The translations under genes and the position numbers were made by a program. A stretch of 64,000 nt of DNA. It comes from Bacteroidales bacterium. Its GTDB lineage: Bacteria > Bacteroidota > Bacteroidia > Bacteroidales > UBA932. Where the stretch lies: the NCBI GenBank assembly GCA_023667095.1, contig JAMPAT010000001.1:85706-149705 (forward strand), written 5' to 3'. Positions 7,728-17,738 of this stretch are shown one piece after another. Position 1 is the stretch's first letter, and each line of letters opens with the position of its first letter. The notes below the pieces were generated by a model. It saw nothing but the letters and a program-made list of their open reading frames with translations, did no database searches and was not told the DNA's origin.

Positions 7728-9425
7728 TCACCTGAGTTTTCCCAGCCACTGCGGAACGCTTCCAAGACGTCTTTCAATCTGGGCTTCATACAGGGACAAA
7801 GGCTCTACTGGCTGCCCGGGACTTTCGTTGAGCTTGACCTGCTCCACGTCAAAGTCGACTGCAACGCCATGGAAGCCTACGATTGTAGGAGGAAGGAATC
7901 TCCAGTGGCTTTCCGGTCCCCACCATTTCCATACACCTGAAGGTGCAGAGGTTGCCTCAAAGTTCCATATGGTAAGGTCATCGAGATGGTTCGGCAGTTC
8001 AGAATCCGCACCTCCCTGGTGACCGCGGATGAAGCCTCCCCTGCAGCAGTCATAGAGTGTAGCCCGCGGCTGTGTGGCATGTGCCTCGAAGTTGGACTGG
8101 CTCCCCCACTCGCAGTTCCAGATGACAGTTCCGGTTGCCCATTTTGAGACACCGCTGGCATGATGCTGCCCAGCCCCCTGCACTCCGTATGATTCACTGA
8201 TATCCTTTATCTTTCCGAAGAAGCATCCTGTAGACTTGGCCGCATTGACGGCAGTATGCCCGCGCATTCCGTCTATGACAATATCGTATGCCGATACATT
8301 GGCACATGAAGTGAATCCAGCAGCAGAGGTAACACTATGGAAATCAACACGTCTCACCCAGCTGTTCACAAGACGCATCATCAGCAGGGGACCATATTCG
8401 GAAGATGCAGCCAAGTCACCATGCACGAAATCCGGCCTTGCATGGCCTTCAAACCTGAGATCCTCGATTCCTACATTTTCATAGCAGCTGTATGACGACA
8501 GTTTCCAGCCCCATCCCTTATGGATATCCCTCATGAGCGGCTCCTTGAAACGCACAACATTTCCTTTTACTGATGCTATCTGATGTATCTCCGCACCTAT
8601 GACGCCTGTGTTCTTCAGCTGTGTCATCCTGTCTTCAAGCGCGTATGGATAGAGTTCCTCAGCCACGACTTCAGGGTCATTGTTGCCATAGGCACCGTTC
8701 GCACCGTCCCCGAGAGTCAATGCCACCCATTTGCCGGCAGACAGTCCTGCTGCAGAGCTGACCTCCACAGAAAAGCTGCCCTTTGATGCATCGGACACGA
8801 CATCAGAGAGTTCTGAGAATCCGCTCCAATGCTTGAACGAGAGGAGGTTCTGCGCGTATGAATTGTCAGCAAAAGGCTTGTACGGGTCTTTCATCACAAT
8901 AGAAGTCCTGTCACGTCCTGCTCCTGCAAGGACAATATTTCCGGCCCGGACTTCAATTGTCAGTGACTTGCCGTCAACTGCATCCGTTTCCCCGTCATAA
9001 AGGATAAACTCCCCTGCCGGAAAATATATTATTGCATTGGCATTCGGTACTGATGCATTGTAGGAATAGTTTCCGCCATTTATTTTCCATCCTTTGCCGC
9101 CGAGTGCCGCATCAAGTGCGTCAAGGAAGGCCTGTCTGTCGGATTTGCCGTCATCAGGGACCGCACCATAGCCGGTAACATCATATTTTTTGTACCCAAG
9201 GTCCCATATATCCGGCGGTTCCGATTCCCCGTGGCGGTATCCTGCATATGAAAAATCAAGCAGGACATTGTCCTCGCCGCGGTTCACGAATTTCTCCCAT
9301 GCAGTATTCCCGACTATAAGGCCACCGTCATCCGGTTCCGTTCCTTCATCCGGTATATCTATGGAAGAGCAGGAGAAAATCACCCCTGCCCCCAAAGCAC
9401 ATAATATATATCTGCCTAATGCCAT
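7728..9425 (-). CDS. Beta-helix (pectin-lyase-fold) lipoprotein, DUF4955-like
   Basis: A 565-residue lipoprotein (signal MALGRYILCALGAGVIFSC) with a right-handed beta-helix N-terminal region. KKYDVTGYGAVPDDGKSDR is the usual pectate-lyase-3 opening, followed by IIYFPAGEFILYDG and VLAGAGRDRTSIVM. A later IEDLRFEGHARP and a Gly/His-rich GVQGAGQHHASGVSKWATG segment continue the coil pattern. Such proteins are polysaccharide lyases or hydrolases, but the catalytic residues cannot be assigned by eye. It is the last gene of PUL 1, 65 bp after the PL8-type lyase, so it probably acts on the same glycan. The DUF4955 label is from memory of similar proteins and is tentative. The ATG at 9425 is preferred over an upstream TTG. 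Confidence 0.75.
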   Translation of the reverse strand: MALGRYILCALGAGVIFSCSSIDIPDEGTEPDDGGLIVGNTAWEKFVNRGEDNVLLDFSYAGYRHGESEPPDIWDLGYKKYDVTGYGAVPDDGKSDRQAFLDALDAALGGKGWKINGGNYSYNASVPNANAIIYFPAGEFILYDGETDAVDGKSLTIEVRAGNIVLAGAGRDRTSIVMKDPYKPFADNSYAQNLLSFKHWSGFSELSDVVSDASKGSFSVEVSSAAGLSAGKWVALTLGDGANGAYGNNDPEVVAEELYPYALEDRMTQLKNTGVIGAEIHQIASVKGNVVRFKEPLMRDIHKGWGWKLSSYSCYENVGIEDLRFEGHARPDFVHGDLAASSEYGPLLMMRLVNSWVRRVDFHSVTSAAGFTSCANVSAYDIVIDGMRGHTAVNAAKSTGCFFGKIKDISESYGVQGAGQHHASGVSKWATGTVIWNCEWGSQSNFEAHATQPRATLYDCCRGGFIRGHQGGADSELPNHLDDLTIWNFEATSAPSGVWKWWGPESHWRFLPPTIVGFHGVAVDFDVEQVKLNESPGQPVEPLSLYEAQIERRLGSVPQWLGKLR

Positions 9426-9490
9426 ATTGCCCAAATTTGCAAGTATTCAATCTAAATCAAAAAAAATGTCCTTCGTCAATGCGAATCATA

Positions 9491-11941
9491 TTATCTCAGG
9501 TTTACAGTCACAGACTTTCCGCACAGGCCCCCCTGAGGCATGGCTACAGGAATAGCCTGCCCATTATAGTACACGGTTATCTCTGCAAGCCCTGCATCCA
9601 TTGTGGCATCTGTTATGGAAAGCATGTCGCCATCTATCATCACTACGCATGGGGAAGAGACGGTCAGCGTGCCTCCGGCAGTCTCCACAGCTGCATCCTT
9701 GTCATAGAACACAGCCTCGACTACTTTCCCGTCCATGCTCTCCACTGCCTGGGCTGCCTTGTCATTGCGCAGCACCCTGAAAGGAAGACTGCCAGACGGT
9801 GCGCCCTCACCGGCATATACGACATAGCCGTATGTCCCGTCAACCACATTGCGTCCATGGTCCACCCATAGCCTGAGTGCATTGACTTCGGACGGTAGAT
9901 TCTTCTTTCCCTTGTTTACAGCATTATACTTGGCCCAGTCCGTCTTCAATGTCTCAAGGCTGAAACAGGCATTTTCCGTAAACTCCGGAAGTATGGTATA
10001 GGAGAACTGCCCTTCCTGCATCACCCACACCGGCTTGCCGCCGACATTGAAAGACCATGTCCCTTCACCTGCAGGCATCTGCTTCCCGTCCTGCACAGCA
10101 ATGATATTACCGTCGCGGCGTGTATTGTCAATGGTTGTACGCACTGTACCCTCCTGGTCCGGATCAAGGTTCGTTATGCCTGCCCCGAGGGCTACCATGT
10201 AGTCTCCAAGCATAAAATATGACTTATAGGCCTTTACACCATAGAGGACAGGATTCTTTCCGTTATTGTTGCCCTTGTCGTTCACATTCTCCTTCAAGGA
10301 TGCGTTCATCTTCTCGAAAACATATCCGGCCACGGCATTCTCCCCTCCTGCAGTGGCGGCCCCGGCAAAATTGTGCATGCTGCAATATCCCCTCCAGTTT
10401 GTGACAGGCGTAATCCTGTCCATTCCTTCCCTGGCTGTGACACCTGGGGTTGCAGTAATGTCCCAGGCACCTGCCATCTCCGCATACTCATTTCCTTTCC
10501 TCTGGAAAAGGGTCATTCCGTCAGTCGGATAGAAATTGTAGGCATCAGCGAAATCTGCCGCGCTCTCAATGCCGTCACAACGCACAGAAGACATGTTTAC
10601 CATTATATGGTAGCGGCTGTTCTTCTTGATGAGGTCATCATTGTTGAAGAACCATCTTGTACCGGAATACACCCCCGGGGCATAGCCGTCCATATTGATA
10701 TTGCGTTTCTCTGCCTCTTTCGTGAACTGTATCAGTTCACTCCTTTGCTTCCCGGTAAATGAATCAGCCCAGTCCTTTATCATCTGCCTTACCATGGAGA
10801 TTGAACGGATGTCACGTGTCTCAGGCTTGTACTCGGCTGTCCCGCGGTCGAGGTATGGAAGTATATAGCCTTTATAATAGTACCAGCTGCTCCCCTGGAT
10901 GAAATTGAAGAGGGTCTGCACATTGTCCTCGCTCAGTTTGTTTGCCCACGGGCTTCCCTGGAGCGAAGTAAGTATGGCCATTGCGTTAAGGTTGCCGTCA
11001 ATAGGATAGCCCCAGACCAAGCACTGCATTCCATGCCCCCATCCGGCTCCGTCCTCGGTGCATCCCTCTGTCCAGAATGCGTTACCGTATGTATGCTGCG
11101 ATGTGCGTCCGATACCGCGCTGCGCCACCTCACTCAGCACTTCTATCATCTCCACAGAACGGTACATGGCAGCCACAGGCAGGAGCGAACGGTATGCAAG
11201 CGCGTTTCCTCCGACCCACCATACATGGTTGCGGAATCTCTCCACCTGCACCACATCCTCATCTGTAAAATCATTCCTCAAAGGCTGTGTCCAGGCCTGG
11301 AGTCCGAGTGCCATGAGCATGTCATGAGTATCCTTCAGCATAGCATCCTTGTTTTTTCCGGCCTCTACCTTTTCCATCTGGCTGTAGAAACAGAAATATG
11401 TATTGACTGCTGCAGTAGGGACAGCGAAGCATGAGGCATGGAAACGGTGCACCCTGTTGCTGCGGCTGACCTCAATATCACCATAGTGAAGGATTGCCTT
11501 CTGGCATTTCACAAACACTTCCTTGTCAAGGGAAAATCCATATCTGTCCGCACGGAACTCCTCCGCGACCTTCCATATCCTGAAAAATGCCTCTGTCAGG
11601 AGCTTTCCTATACGATCCTGGTCCTTTCCGCCCAATGCAGCATTTTCCTCAGCGGCAAGGTCCATGAAGCATCCACCGTCATCAAGATTTGCCACTATCA
11701 GTTCAACCGGCATCTCCACCTTCCTCAGTTCAAATCCACGGTAAGCGGTGGATGCATAACGCTCCCTCAATGTTTTCAGCCCGGCTTTCTCCTCCTTTCC
11801 CAAAGTACGCTCCAGGGCTTCGGAAGAATATCTGGCATAGTTGTCAAAGGCATATTTCCTGAATTCGTCCTGGGCATGCACCTGCGGCAGGCAGGCAAGC
11901 AGGAGGGCCAGCGCACAGGACAGCTTTAAATATATTTTCAT
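9491..11941 (-). CDS. PL8-superfamily polysaccharide lyase
   Basis: An 816-residue secreted lyase (signal ends VHA then Q) resembling PL8 hyaluronan/chondroitin lyases, which cleave uronic-acid glycans by beta-elimination. An all-helical N-terminal toroid is followed by antiparallel beta-sandwich domains. Seen: a GGNALAYR segment (N246), then EDGAGWGHGMQCLVWGY, where H303 and Y312 have the H-x8-Y spacing of the PL8 catalytic pair, and later GTRWFFNNDDLIKK, the DGMTLFQRKG strand and TPGVTAREG typical of the lyase-8 central domain. Length is close to family norms. It lies within PUL 1 after SusC, SusD and DUF5017. The exact substrate cannot be read from sequence; no sulfatase or unsaturated glucuronidase is nearby. 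Confidence 0.87.
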   Translation of the reverse strand: MKIYLKLSCALALLLACLPQVHAQDEFRKYAFDNYARYSSEALERTLGKEEKAGLKTLRERYASTAYRGFELRKVEMPVELIVANLDDGGCFMDLAAEENAALGGKDQDRIGKLLTEAFFRIWKVAEEFRADRYGFSLDKEVFVKCQKAILHYGDIEVSRSNRVHRFHASCFAVPTAAVNTYFCFYSQMEKVEAGKNKDAMLKDTHDMLMALGLQAWTQPLRNDFTDEDVVQVERFRNHVWWVGGNALAYRSLLPVAAMYRSVEMIEVLSEVAQRGIGRTSQHTYGNAFWTEGCTEDGAGWGHGMQCLVWGYPIDGNLNAMAILTSLQGSPWANKLSEDNVQTLFNFIQGSSWYYYKGYILPYLDRGTAEYKPETRDIRSISMVRQMIKDWADSFTGKQRSELIQFTKEAEKRNINMDGYAPGVYSGTRWFFNNDDLIKKNSRYHIMVNMSSVRCDGIESAADFADAYNFYPTDGMTLFQRKGNEYAEMAGAWDITATPGVTAREGMDRITPVTNWRGYCSMHNFAGAATAGGENAVAGYVFEKMNASLKENVNDKGNNNGKNPVLYGVKAYKSYFMLGDYMVALGAGITNLDPDQEGTVRTTIDNTRRDGNIIAVQDGKQMPAGEGTWSFNVGGKPVWVMQEGQFSYTILPEFTENACFSLETLKTDWAKYNAVNKGKKNLPSEVNALRLWVDHGRNVVDGTYGYVVYAGEGAPSGSLPFRVLRNDKAAQAVESMDGKVVEAVFYDKDAAVETAGGTLTVSSPCVVMIDGDMLSITDATMDAGLAEITVYYNGQAIPVAMPQGGLCGKSVTVNLR

Positions 11942-11974
11942 GTTATGGCACATATCACTAAAGTTTCTAAATTT

Positions 11975-12904
11975 CTACCTGTCCATCACCTCAACCGTAA
12001 TGGTGCGGACTGCTTCATTCATGTTCCACGCATTGGCATTGCGTGCCACAAAAGTAACCGTATAGGTCCCTGATTCCTCAAACACATACGCAAAGGACTT
12101 CACCGGCATTGTCAGGGTACGCACCGGTTCCCCCTTGTCAGGAGAGACTTTTGAAGGGTCCATCGGCTGGCTTATGCACCAGATGTCAATGTTCTTCTGG
12201 GCAGATGCAGGCTGGAACAGCAATGTTGTGGCATTTACATTGGTGTTGCCCTTCTCCCCTTCAAGGACCACCATCCGGAATCCGAAGTCATCCTGAGGAT
12301 TCTTCTGAGTCACCTCAACTCCGTCAGCTACCTTTTTCAGGGCCATTGGGCTGATGTCTATCCTCGGATGCTGGGTATCTTCTGCAAGCGGCCCGTCCGG
12401 GGTAGCATAGCGGAATGCAAGTGTGAAGGTCTTGTCCTTATATGCCGACAGGTCTCCCCTGCTCTCAACAGCAGGCTTGACATTGCCTGAGGGCACCCAC
12501 CAGTTCTTCTCTATATCCTTCTGGGAAAGCACGGTCCAGTCTGCCGATTCTATTCCCTCCTTAGTATATGAGCCACCGAAGTTCCCAGACACCATGATTG
12601 TCAGCATCTCGGATGTAGCAGGCCTGGAATATTGCTCCATAATGCTGTATGTCATCTCCAGAGTCTGGACCGGCACCTTTGTCCTCTCCCTGTTCCCGTA
12701 GCTGTGTCCGTCCTCACCGGACCAGAACACCACATAGTCGGCATCGCCGGAGAAGTCGAAAGTGACCTCATCCCCAGCATAAATCCTGTCCTGTGAATTC
12801 CTCAACGCCACATCGAAATCAACGTCACGCACTCCATCGGCATCACATGCAGCAACCAGGCTGCAAGCCAATGCAATATATAAAATATTCCTGTACTTTC
12901 CCAT
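11975..12904 (-). CDS. DUF5017 lipoprotein, probable surface glycan-binding protein
   Basis: A 309-residue lipoprotein (signal ends LVAAC). Its N-terminal domain, with YAGDEVTFDFSGDADYVVFW, SGEDGHSYGNR and PVQTLEMTYSIM, is the DUF5017 pattern found immediately downstream of SusD in many PULs. The C-terminal part is a beta-sandwich ending in SGTYTVTFVARNANAW, PKD-like. By position and fold it corresponds to a SusE-type outer-surface glycan-binding protein. It starts at ATG 12904, 3 bp after SusD, and is followed by the lyase after 33 bp. Confidence 0.8.
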   Translation of the reverse strand: MGKYRNILYIALACSLVAACDADGVRDVDFDVALRNSQDRIYAGDEVTFDFSGDADYVVFWSGEDGHSYGNRERTKVPVQTLEMTYSIMEQYSRPATSEMLTIMVSGNFGGSYTKEGIESADWTVLSQKDIEKNWWVPSGNVKPAVESRGDLSAYKDKTFTLAFRYATPDGPLAEDTQHPRIDISPMALKKVADGVEVTQKNPQDDFGFRMVVLEGEKGNTNVNATTLLFQPASAQKNIDIWCISQPMDPSKVSPDKGEPVRTLTMPVKSFAYVFEESGTYTVTFVARNANAWNMNEAVRTITVEVMDR

Positions 12905-12907
12905 AGT

Positions 12908-14536
12908 CTACCAGTTTTCATTCTGTCCGCACGCCGGGTTGGTGTTGAGTTCCACCTGCGGAATCGGGAACCATATATGCTTTCTGAGTATATTCCTCCC
13001 CGGAAGGGACTTATTGTTGTCAGGCATATATCCAATCTCCTTGCCTTTGTCATCCTTGTTGTCAGTATCCGCGAGCAGGCGAACCCTCTGCAAAAAATAC
13101 TCTTCCCCGAAACGCCTCAGCTCCATCCTGCGCGGTACCTCAAAGCAAAGTTCCCTGGTGCGCTCGTCCCTTACAAATGCGCGGAACTCGCCTTTTCCGG
13201 CAAAGTCACTGACTGATTTAAGGCTTGCTCCGGCACGCGCCCGGACTTCATTGAGGGCGTCAACTGCCTCCTGCGTAACCCCGTCCACTTCATTTGCACA
13301 TTCCGCTATCATCAGCAGGACATCGGAATATCTCATCACAGGGAAATTGATTGATGAATTGTTCCTTGCCCACGGGCGTACAGGGTCGTATTTTGCACGC
13401 CATTTTCCAGGATTTCCGTCTATCTTGGATGTCTTGTCGACAGGCTTCTCCACTGCCTTGTTGTCCACTGTCTGGTAGCTGTAGTCTGCAAAATTCCACC
13501 ATTTCCGGGCATCGTTTTCCTCATCGTAAAGGCGGAAAAGTATCTTCGTCCCGTCATACCATCCGTATGCGTACGGGACATCAGGGTCAGTGGCAAGCAT
13601 CTGTGTCACACCAAGATAAAGTCCGACTTTACCTGATTCATTTGTTTTGTCTGTCACTCCGTTCCCGTAGAATTCCACCTCAAACATGCTCTCGCGCCAG
13701 TCAAGGTCATAACGGTCCGAACACATGTTCCTGAACAGGGCGCAATACCCGTTCATCCCGTCCTCATCACGGTAAAGCTGATGCAGGCCGCTTTTCTTTA
13801 CCTCACGTGCCCAATGAAGGGCTTCACTCCAGGTGTCAGCATAGACAGGATAGCCTGACTGCCACATATATGCACGTGCAAGCAGGGCCTGGACCGTAGT
13901 CCTGGATATACGTCCTGGAGAATTCAGGACATCGGCATCAAGGCATCCCTTTTCTGCATCCGTAAGATCCTTTATTATCTGCGCATACACTTCCTTCTGC
14001 GGAGACCTTTTCCTCTGCTGCACATCCAGGTCACGTGAAGGCTCAAGCCTTAGCGGCACATCTCCCCAGAAAGCGGCAAGGTTCATATAGTACAATGCGC
14101 GGAGAGCCTTGGCCTCAGCCATGAACATGTCCCTGTTTGCCTTTCCTCCGCAGTCCCCTTCTGTCCTTTGGCCTATAAGTTCAATATAGTCATTGGCCCT
14201 GTTGATTCCCTCATAAAGGTCCTTCCATGTCTGCTCCAGGGTCTGGAGGGTATTGTTGTAGTTATAGAGACAGACCTTGGGGTCATTTGCCCCATAGCCT
14301 CTGTTATATACCAGTATGTCTGTCCCGGCGTCAAGGTCAGCCCACAGATTCTGGCCGTACGCGCCAGTAGCCTGCAGCTTGTCATAGACTCCCATCAGGC
14401 CGGCATTGCATGAAGCTTCGTCATGGTAGAGGTTGCCCACATTCATGTTGCCGTACATCTCCGTGTCCAGGAAGTCACAGGAAGTGAAAGCCATGGCAGA
14501 AAGTGCCATATATAATATTCTTTTCATCTTTTTCAT
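12908..14536 (-). CDS. SusD-family glycan-binding lipoprotein (PUL 1)
   Basis: A 542-residue RagB/SusD protein, an outer-membrane lipoprotein forming a lid on its SusC. Seen: a lipobox ending FTSC, the N-terminal CDFLDTEMYGN, a TPR-like helical core with EAKALRALYYMNLAAFWGDVPL, and the C-terminal signature GRNILRKHIWFPIPQVELN followed by NPACGQNENW. The paired SusC lies 14 bp upstream. It defines PUL 1 together with the PL8-type lyase. Confidence 0.95.
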   Translation of the reverse strand: MKKMKRILYMALSAMAFTSCDFLDTEMYGNMNVGNLYHDEASCNAGLMGVYDKLQATGAYGQNLWADLDAGTDILVYNRGYGANDPKVCLYNYNNTLQTLEQTWKDLYEGINRANDYIELIGQRTEGDCGGKANRDMFMAEAKALRALYYMNLAAFWGDVPLRLEPSRDLDVQQRKRSPQKEVYAQIIKDLTDAEKGCLDADVLNSPGRISRTTVQALLARAYMWQSGYPVYADTWSEALHWAREVKKSGLHQLYRDEDGMNGYCALFRNMCSDRYDLDWRESMFEVEFYGNGVTDKTNESGKVGLYLGVTQMLATDPDVPYAYGWYDGTKILFRLYDEENDARKWWNFADYSYQTVDNKAVEKPVDKTSKIDGNPGKWRAKYDPVRPWARNNSSINFPVMRYSDVLLMIAECANEVDGVTQEAVDALNEVRARAGASLKSVSDFAGKGEFRAFVRDERTRELCFEVPRRMELRRFGEEYFLQRVRLLADTDNKDDKGKEIGYMPDNNKSLPGRNILRKHIWFPIPQVELNTNPACGQNENW

Positions 14537-14550
14537 AATCAGGAATATAC

Positions 14551-17500
14551 CTAAAATGTAACCTTGACACCAAATGTGTATGACGTGGTCTTAGGATATG
14601 CGGAATAGTCAAATCCCCTTGTGAGGGATGAGTTCCTCGTGGAGACCTCCGGGTCATAGCCGGTGTATCTGGTCCATGTCCACAGGTTCTGTCCGCTTAC
14701 ATAGATGCGCATCGAGCTTATCTTCATGCGCCTCAGGAGCTTTGCCGGGAAATTGTATCCAAGCTGCACATTCTTGAGCCTGAGGAATGAAGCATCCTCC
14801 ACTACCCTGTCGGTATTTATGCCGGGGATATCCCCCTCAACTCCGCAAAGATAATCTGTATAGTTGCCGTCAGTGTATGTCCCGTCACCGTTGTCTATAC
14901 GCGGTGTCCAGTGATTTGCGGCAGAGGCAAGCCTGTTGGCATTGCGCACAGTCATATCCTCCAATTTGGCCCTGTTGTAGTTAATCACATCATTGCCATA
15001 TGACCACTGGAAGAATATGCTCAGGTCAAAACCCATATATTCAAAATTGTTCTGGAAACCTCCAGTGTGCACAGGAAGGCCATGTCCGATTACCGTCTGG
15101 TCCTCAGGAGTAACCTGTCCGTCACCGTTTATGTCCTTTAGCTTCATGTCGCCAGGCTGTATCTGGCTTCTGTCATTCGTGTTATTCGGGACATTGTCCT
15201 TCAGCACAAACACTCCAGGGGAGACCTCATTGAAATCGGAATACTGGTATACCCCGTCATAGACATAGCCGTACATCTCGGAAAGAGGATGTCCCACACG
15301 TGCTATATAGAGGTTGCCTATTGCAGGATACTGGATACCGGACACCCAGAAGTCCTGGTCACCTGCAAGGGCTGTGACTATGCTCTTATTGAAAGAGATG
15401 TTGAAACTGCTCTTCCATTCAAGACGTCCGCGTCCTCCCTTGAGGTTGACTGTATTGACTACAAATTCAAGTCCCCTGTTCCTGATGCTGCCGATATTCT
15501 GCTGAACCTTAGAGAATCCGGTTGAAGGCGGTACTTCAGCGTCAAGAAGCAGGTCCCTGGTATTTTTCTCATAGATATCTATCTCTCCGCTTATCCTGTT
15601 GCCAAGGAAGCTGTAGTCCAGTCCTACGTTGGTCTGGTAGGTTGTCTCCCACTTCATGCTCCTGTTGGCCATCTGGGCATAATAGATTGCCGGATTGTCG
15701 ATATTTCCGCCTATCGGGTAATTCTGGCTGGAATTGTAGAGTTCCTGTGACGGGTATTGCCGGTAGGTATTGCAGTTGCCCGTAGCACCCCATCCGGCCC
15801 TGAGTTTAAGGCTGGACAGCCAGCTCTTGGTACCTGCCATGAATGGTTCCTCCGTAATGCGCCATGCAAACGAGCCTGAAGGGAACCATCCCCATGCATG
15901 GTAGGGGAAACGTGATGTTCCGTCCGCACGCACTGTCGCCGTAAGCAGGTAGCGTGACTTCCAGTCATAGTTGAATCTTGCAAAGCCTGATGCAAGATTG
16001 TCACGGAAATTGGTTGCAGTAAGGCTGTCCGGAGTGCCGTTGCTTATGCCCCAGAAACCGAGTTCATCCCACGGCACCATTGACGAGCCTGCCCCGAGCA
16101 TGGACACCGTCTTGCTGTTCAGCGAGCCTCCGAGCATTGCTGTGATGTTGTGCCCTGCTATTTTCTTTCTGTATGTAAGGGTGTATTCGTTGGACCAGCC
16201 GTTCCATTCCTTATAATAGAAGTTACCGTTGGAATGTCTGGCCTGGTAGCGCGGGTCTCCCCAATATGTATCCGCATTGTTGTATGTCATGCTCCTGTCT
16301 ATCCTCCAGTTATATGCGAATGTCGCCCTAAATGTCAAGTCCCTGGCAATATTCCAGCTGAGATAGGCATTCATGTTTATCTGCCTGCTCAGAATCTTCG
16401 AATACATGTTCTCTATGGTCTTGACCGGGTTGTACGGATAGTTGGGGTCGTTCTGTACAAGGTCATTCTCCATAGTGTCCTCGTCCGCGTATGCCACAGG
16501 AGTGTATGCAAGCACCTGATAGAGGAAATATTGCGTAGCCCCGCCGCCGCCCTGTGACGGTGCAGAGCCTATGGAGGTGTTGTTCGCAAAATTGAAGGTC
16601 AGTCCGGCCTTCAGTTTTTTGGCTATCTGCTGGTCAAGTGTCGCACGTGCCTTGATGCTTTCGTATGAAGACTTTACGATAGTTCCCTGCTGATTGTAGT
16701 ATGAGACGCTTGCGCTGTATTTTGTATTCTTGGTTCCTCCTGTGAGTGACAGGTGATGGCTTGTCATAGGAGCCGCGCGGAACACCTTGTCCTGCCAGTC
16801 AGTCTGGGGAAAATTGCGGTAGTCCTCCAAGGTCCTGTAGCGTCCGAGCGCGATATCATACCTGTAATAATTGTTACGCAGCTGCTGGACTCCCTGGAGT
16901 TCCTCCTGATATGCGACAAAGTCATATCCGTCCATAAGTTTTAGGAACTTAGGCTTTGTCTGCCAGGTCACATAGCCGTCGTATGTCACCTTTGGCGCAC
17001 TCTCCGAGCCTCTTTTGGTCGTGATTATGATGACTCCGTTGGCACCGCGTGCACCATAGATTGCTGTGGCGGAAGCGTCCTTCAGAACATCAATAGACTC
17101 TATGTCATTAGGGTTAAGGGAAGCAGGATTGGCATCCTCAGTGGCAAAACCGTCTATTACATATAGAGGAGTACCGTCTGAATTTTCGGATATTGTATTG
17201 CTTCCGCGTATGACTATATTCGCCTCGGCACCAGGCCTGCCGTCACCGGCAACCACCTGTACACCTGCCACACGTCCTCCGAGAGCCTGGTCGAAAGAAA
17301 GCACCTGTGCCTTGTTAAGGTCATCCATCTCAACTTTCGACACAGAACCTGTAAGGTCGCTTTTCTTGACTGTGGCATATCCCACGGCAACAACCTCTTC
17401 CAGCATCTCGGCATCAATCTTCAAGACAACATTTACCTTTGTCCTCGTGCCGAGAGGCACCTCCTGAGTAATGAATCCTATACATGAGACTGTCAGGGTG

Positions 17501-17712
17501 GATTTTTCAGGTACATCAATGGAGAAATTTCCATCAAGGTCAGTCACAGTGCCTGCCGTCCCGCCCTTAAGCATGACACTGGCACCGATGACCGGTTCCT
17601 CTGTCTCATCCACGACTTTGCCCGTGACCTTCACCTGCGCAAGAAGCGCAGGTGCCAGGCACAGGGTCAGCATAAGCAGAAACAGCCGTCTTGAATTGAT
17701 TATAGCCGACAT
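14551..17712 (-). CDS. SusC-family TonB-dependent transporter (PUL 1, intact)
   Basis: A 1053-residue TonB-linked outer-membrane importer. Domains: signal peptide (about 1-25, ending LLA), carboxypeptidase-D-like N-terminal beta-sandwich (VKVTGKVVDETEEPVIGASV, about 27-105), plug domain with GANGVIIITTKRG near residue 230, and a large beta barrel ending SYTFGVKVTF with a terminal Phe. Unlike the other two SusC genes in this window it has no homopolymer after the signal peptide and reads through in one frame. The upstream gene (17739-19394) is 26 bp away, so it is probably internal to the operon starting at 20341. Confidence 0.95.
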   Translation of the reverse strand: MSAIINSRRLFLLMLTLCLAPALLAQVKVTGKVVDETEEPVIGASVMLKGGTAGTVTDLDGNFSIDVPEKSTLTVSCIGFITQEVPLGTRTKVNVVLKIDAEMLEEVVAVGYATVKKSDLTGSVSKVEMDDLNKAQVLSFDQALGGRVAGVQVVAGDGRPGAEANIVIRGSNTISENSDGTPLYVIDGFATEDANPASLNPNDIESIDVLKDASATAIYGARGANGVIIITTKRGSESAPKVTYDGYVTWQTKPKFLKLMDGYDFVAYQEELQGVQQLRNNYYRYDIALGRYRTLEDYRNFPQTDWQDKVFRAAPMTSHHLSLTGGTKNTKYSASVSYYNQQGTIVKSSYESIKARATLDQQIAKKLKAGLTFNFANNTSIGSAPSQGGGGATQYFLYQVLAYTPVAYADEDTMENDLVQNDPNYPYNPVKTIENMYSKILSRQINMNAYLSWNIARDLTFRATFAYNWRIDRSMTYNNADTYWGDPRYQARHSNGNFYYKEWNGWSNEYTLTYRKKIAGHNITAMLGGSLNSKTVSMLGAGSSMVPWDELGFWGISNGTPDSLTATNFRDNLASGFARFNYDWKSRYLLTATVRADGTSRFPYHAWGWFPSGSFAWRITEEPFMAGTKSWLSSLKLRAGWGATGNCNTYRQYPSQELYNSSQNYPIGGNIDNPAIYYAQMANRSMKWETTYQTNVGLDYSFLGNRISGEIDIYEKNTRDLLLDAEVPPSTGFSKVQQNIGSIRNRGLEFVVNTVNLKGGRGRLEWKSSFNISFNKSIVTALAGDQDFWVSGIQYPAIGNLYIARVGHPLSEMYGYVYDGVYQYSDFNEVSPGVFVLKDNVPNNTNDRSQIQPGDMKLKDINGDGQVTPEDQTVIGHGLPVHTGGFQNNFEYMGFDLSIFFQWSYGNDVINYNRAKLEDMTVRNANRLASAANHWTPRIDNGDGTYTDGNYTDYLCGVEGDIPGINTDRVVEDASFLRLKNVQLGYNFPAKLLRRMKISSMRIYVSGQNLWTWTRYTGYDPEVSTRNSSLTRGFDYSAYPKTTSYTFGVKVTF

Positions 17713-17738
17713 AGAGTTCTGATTGCTTTTACTGTTTA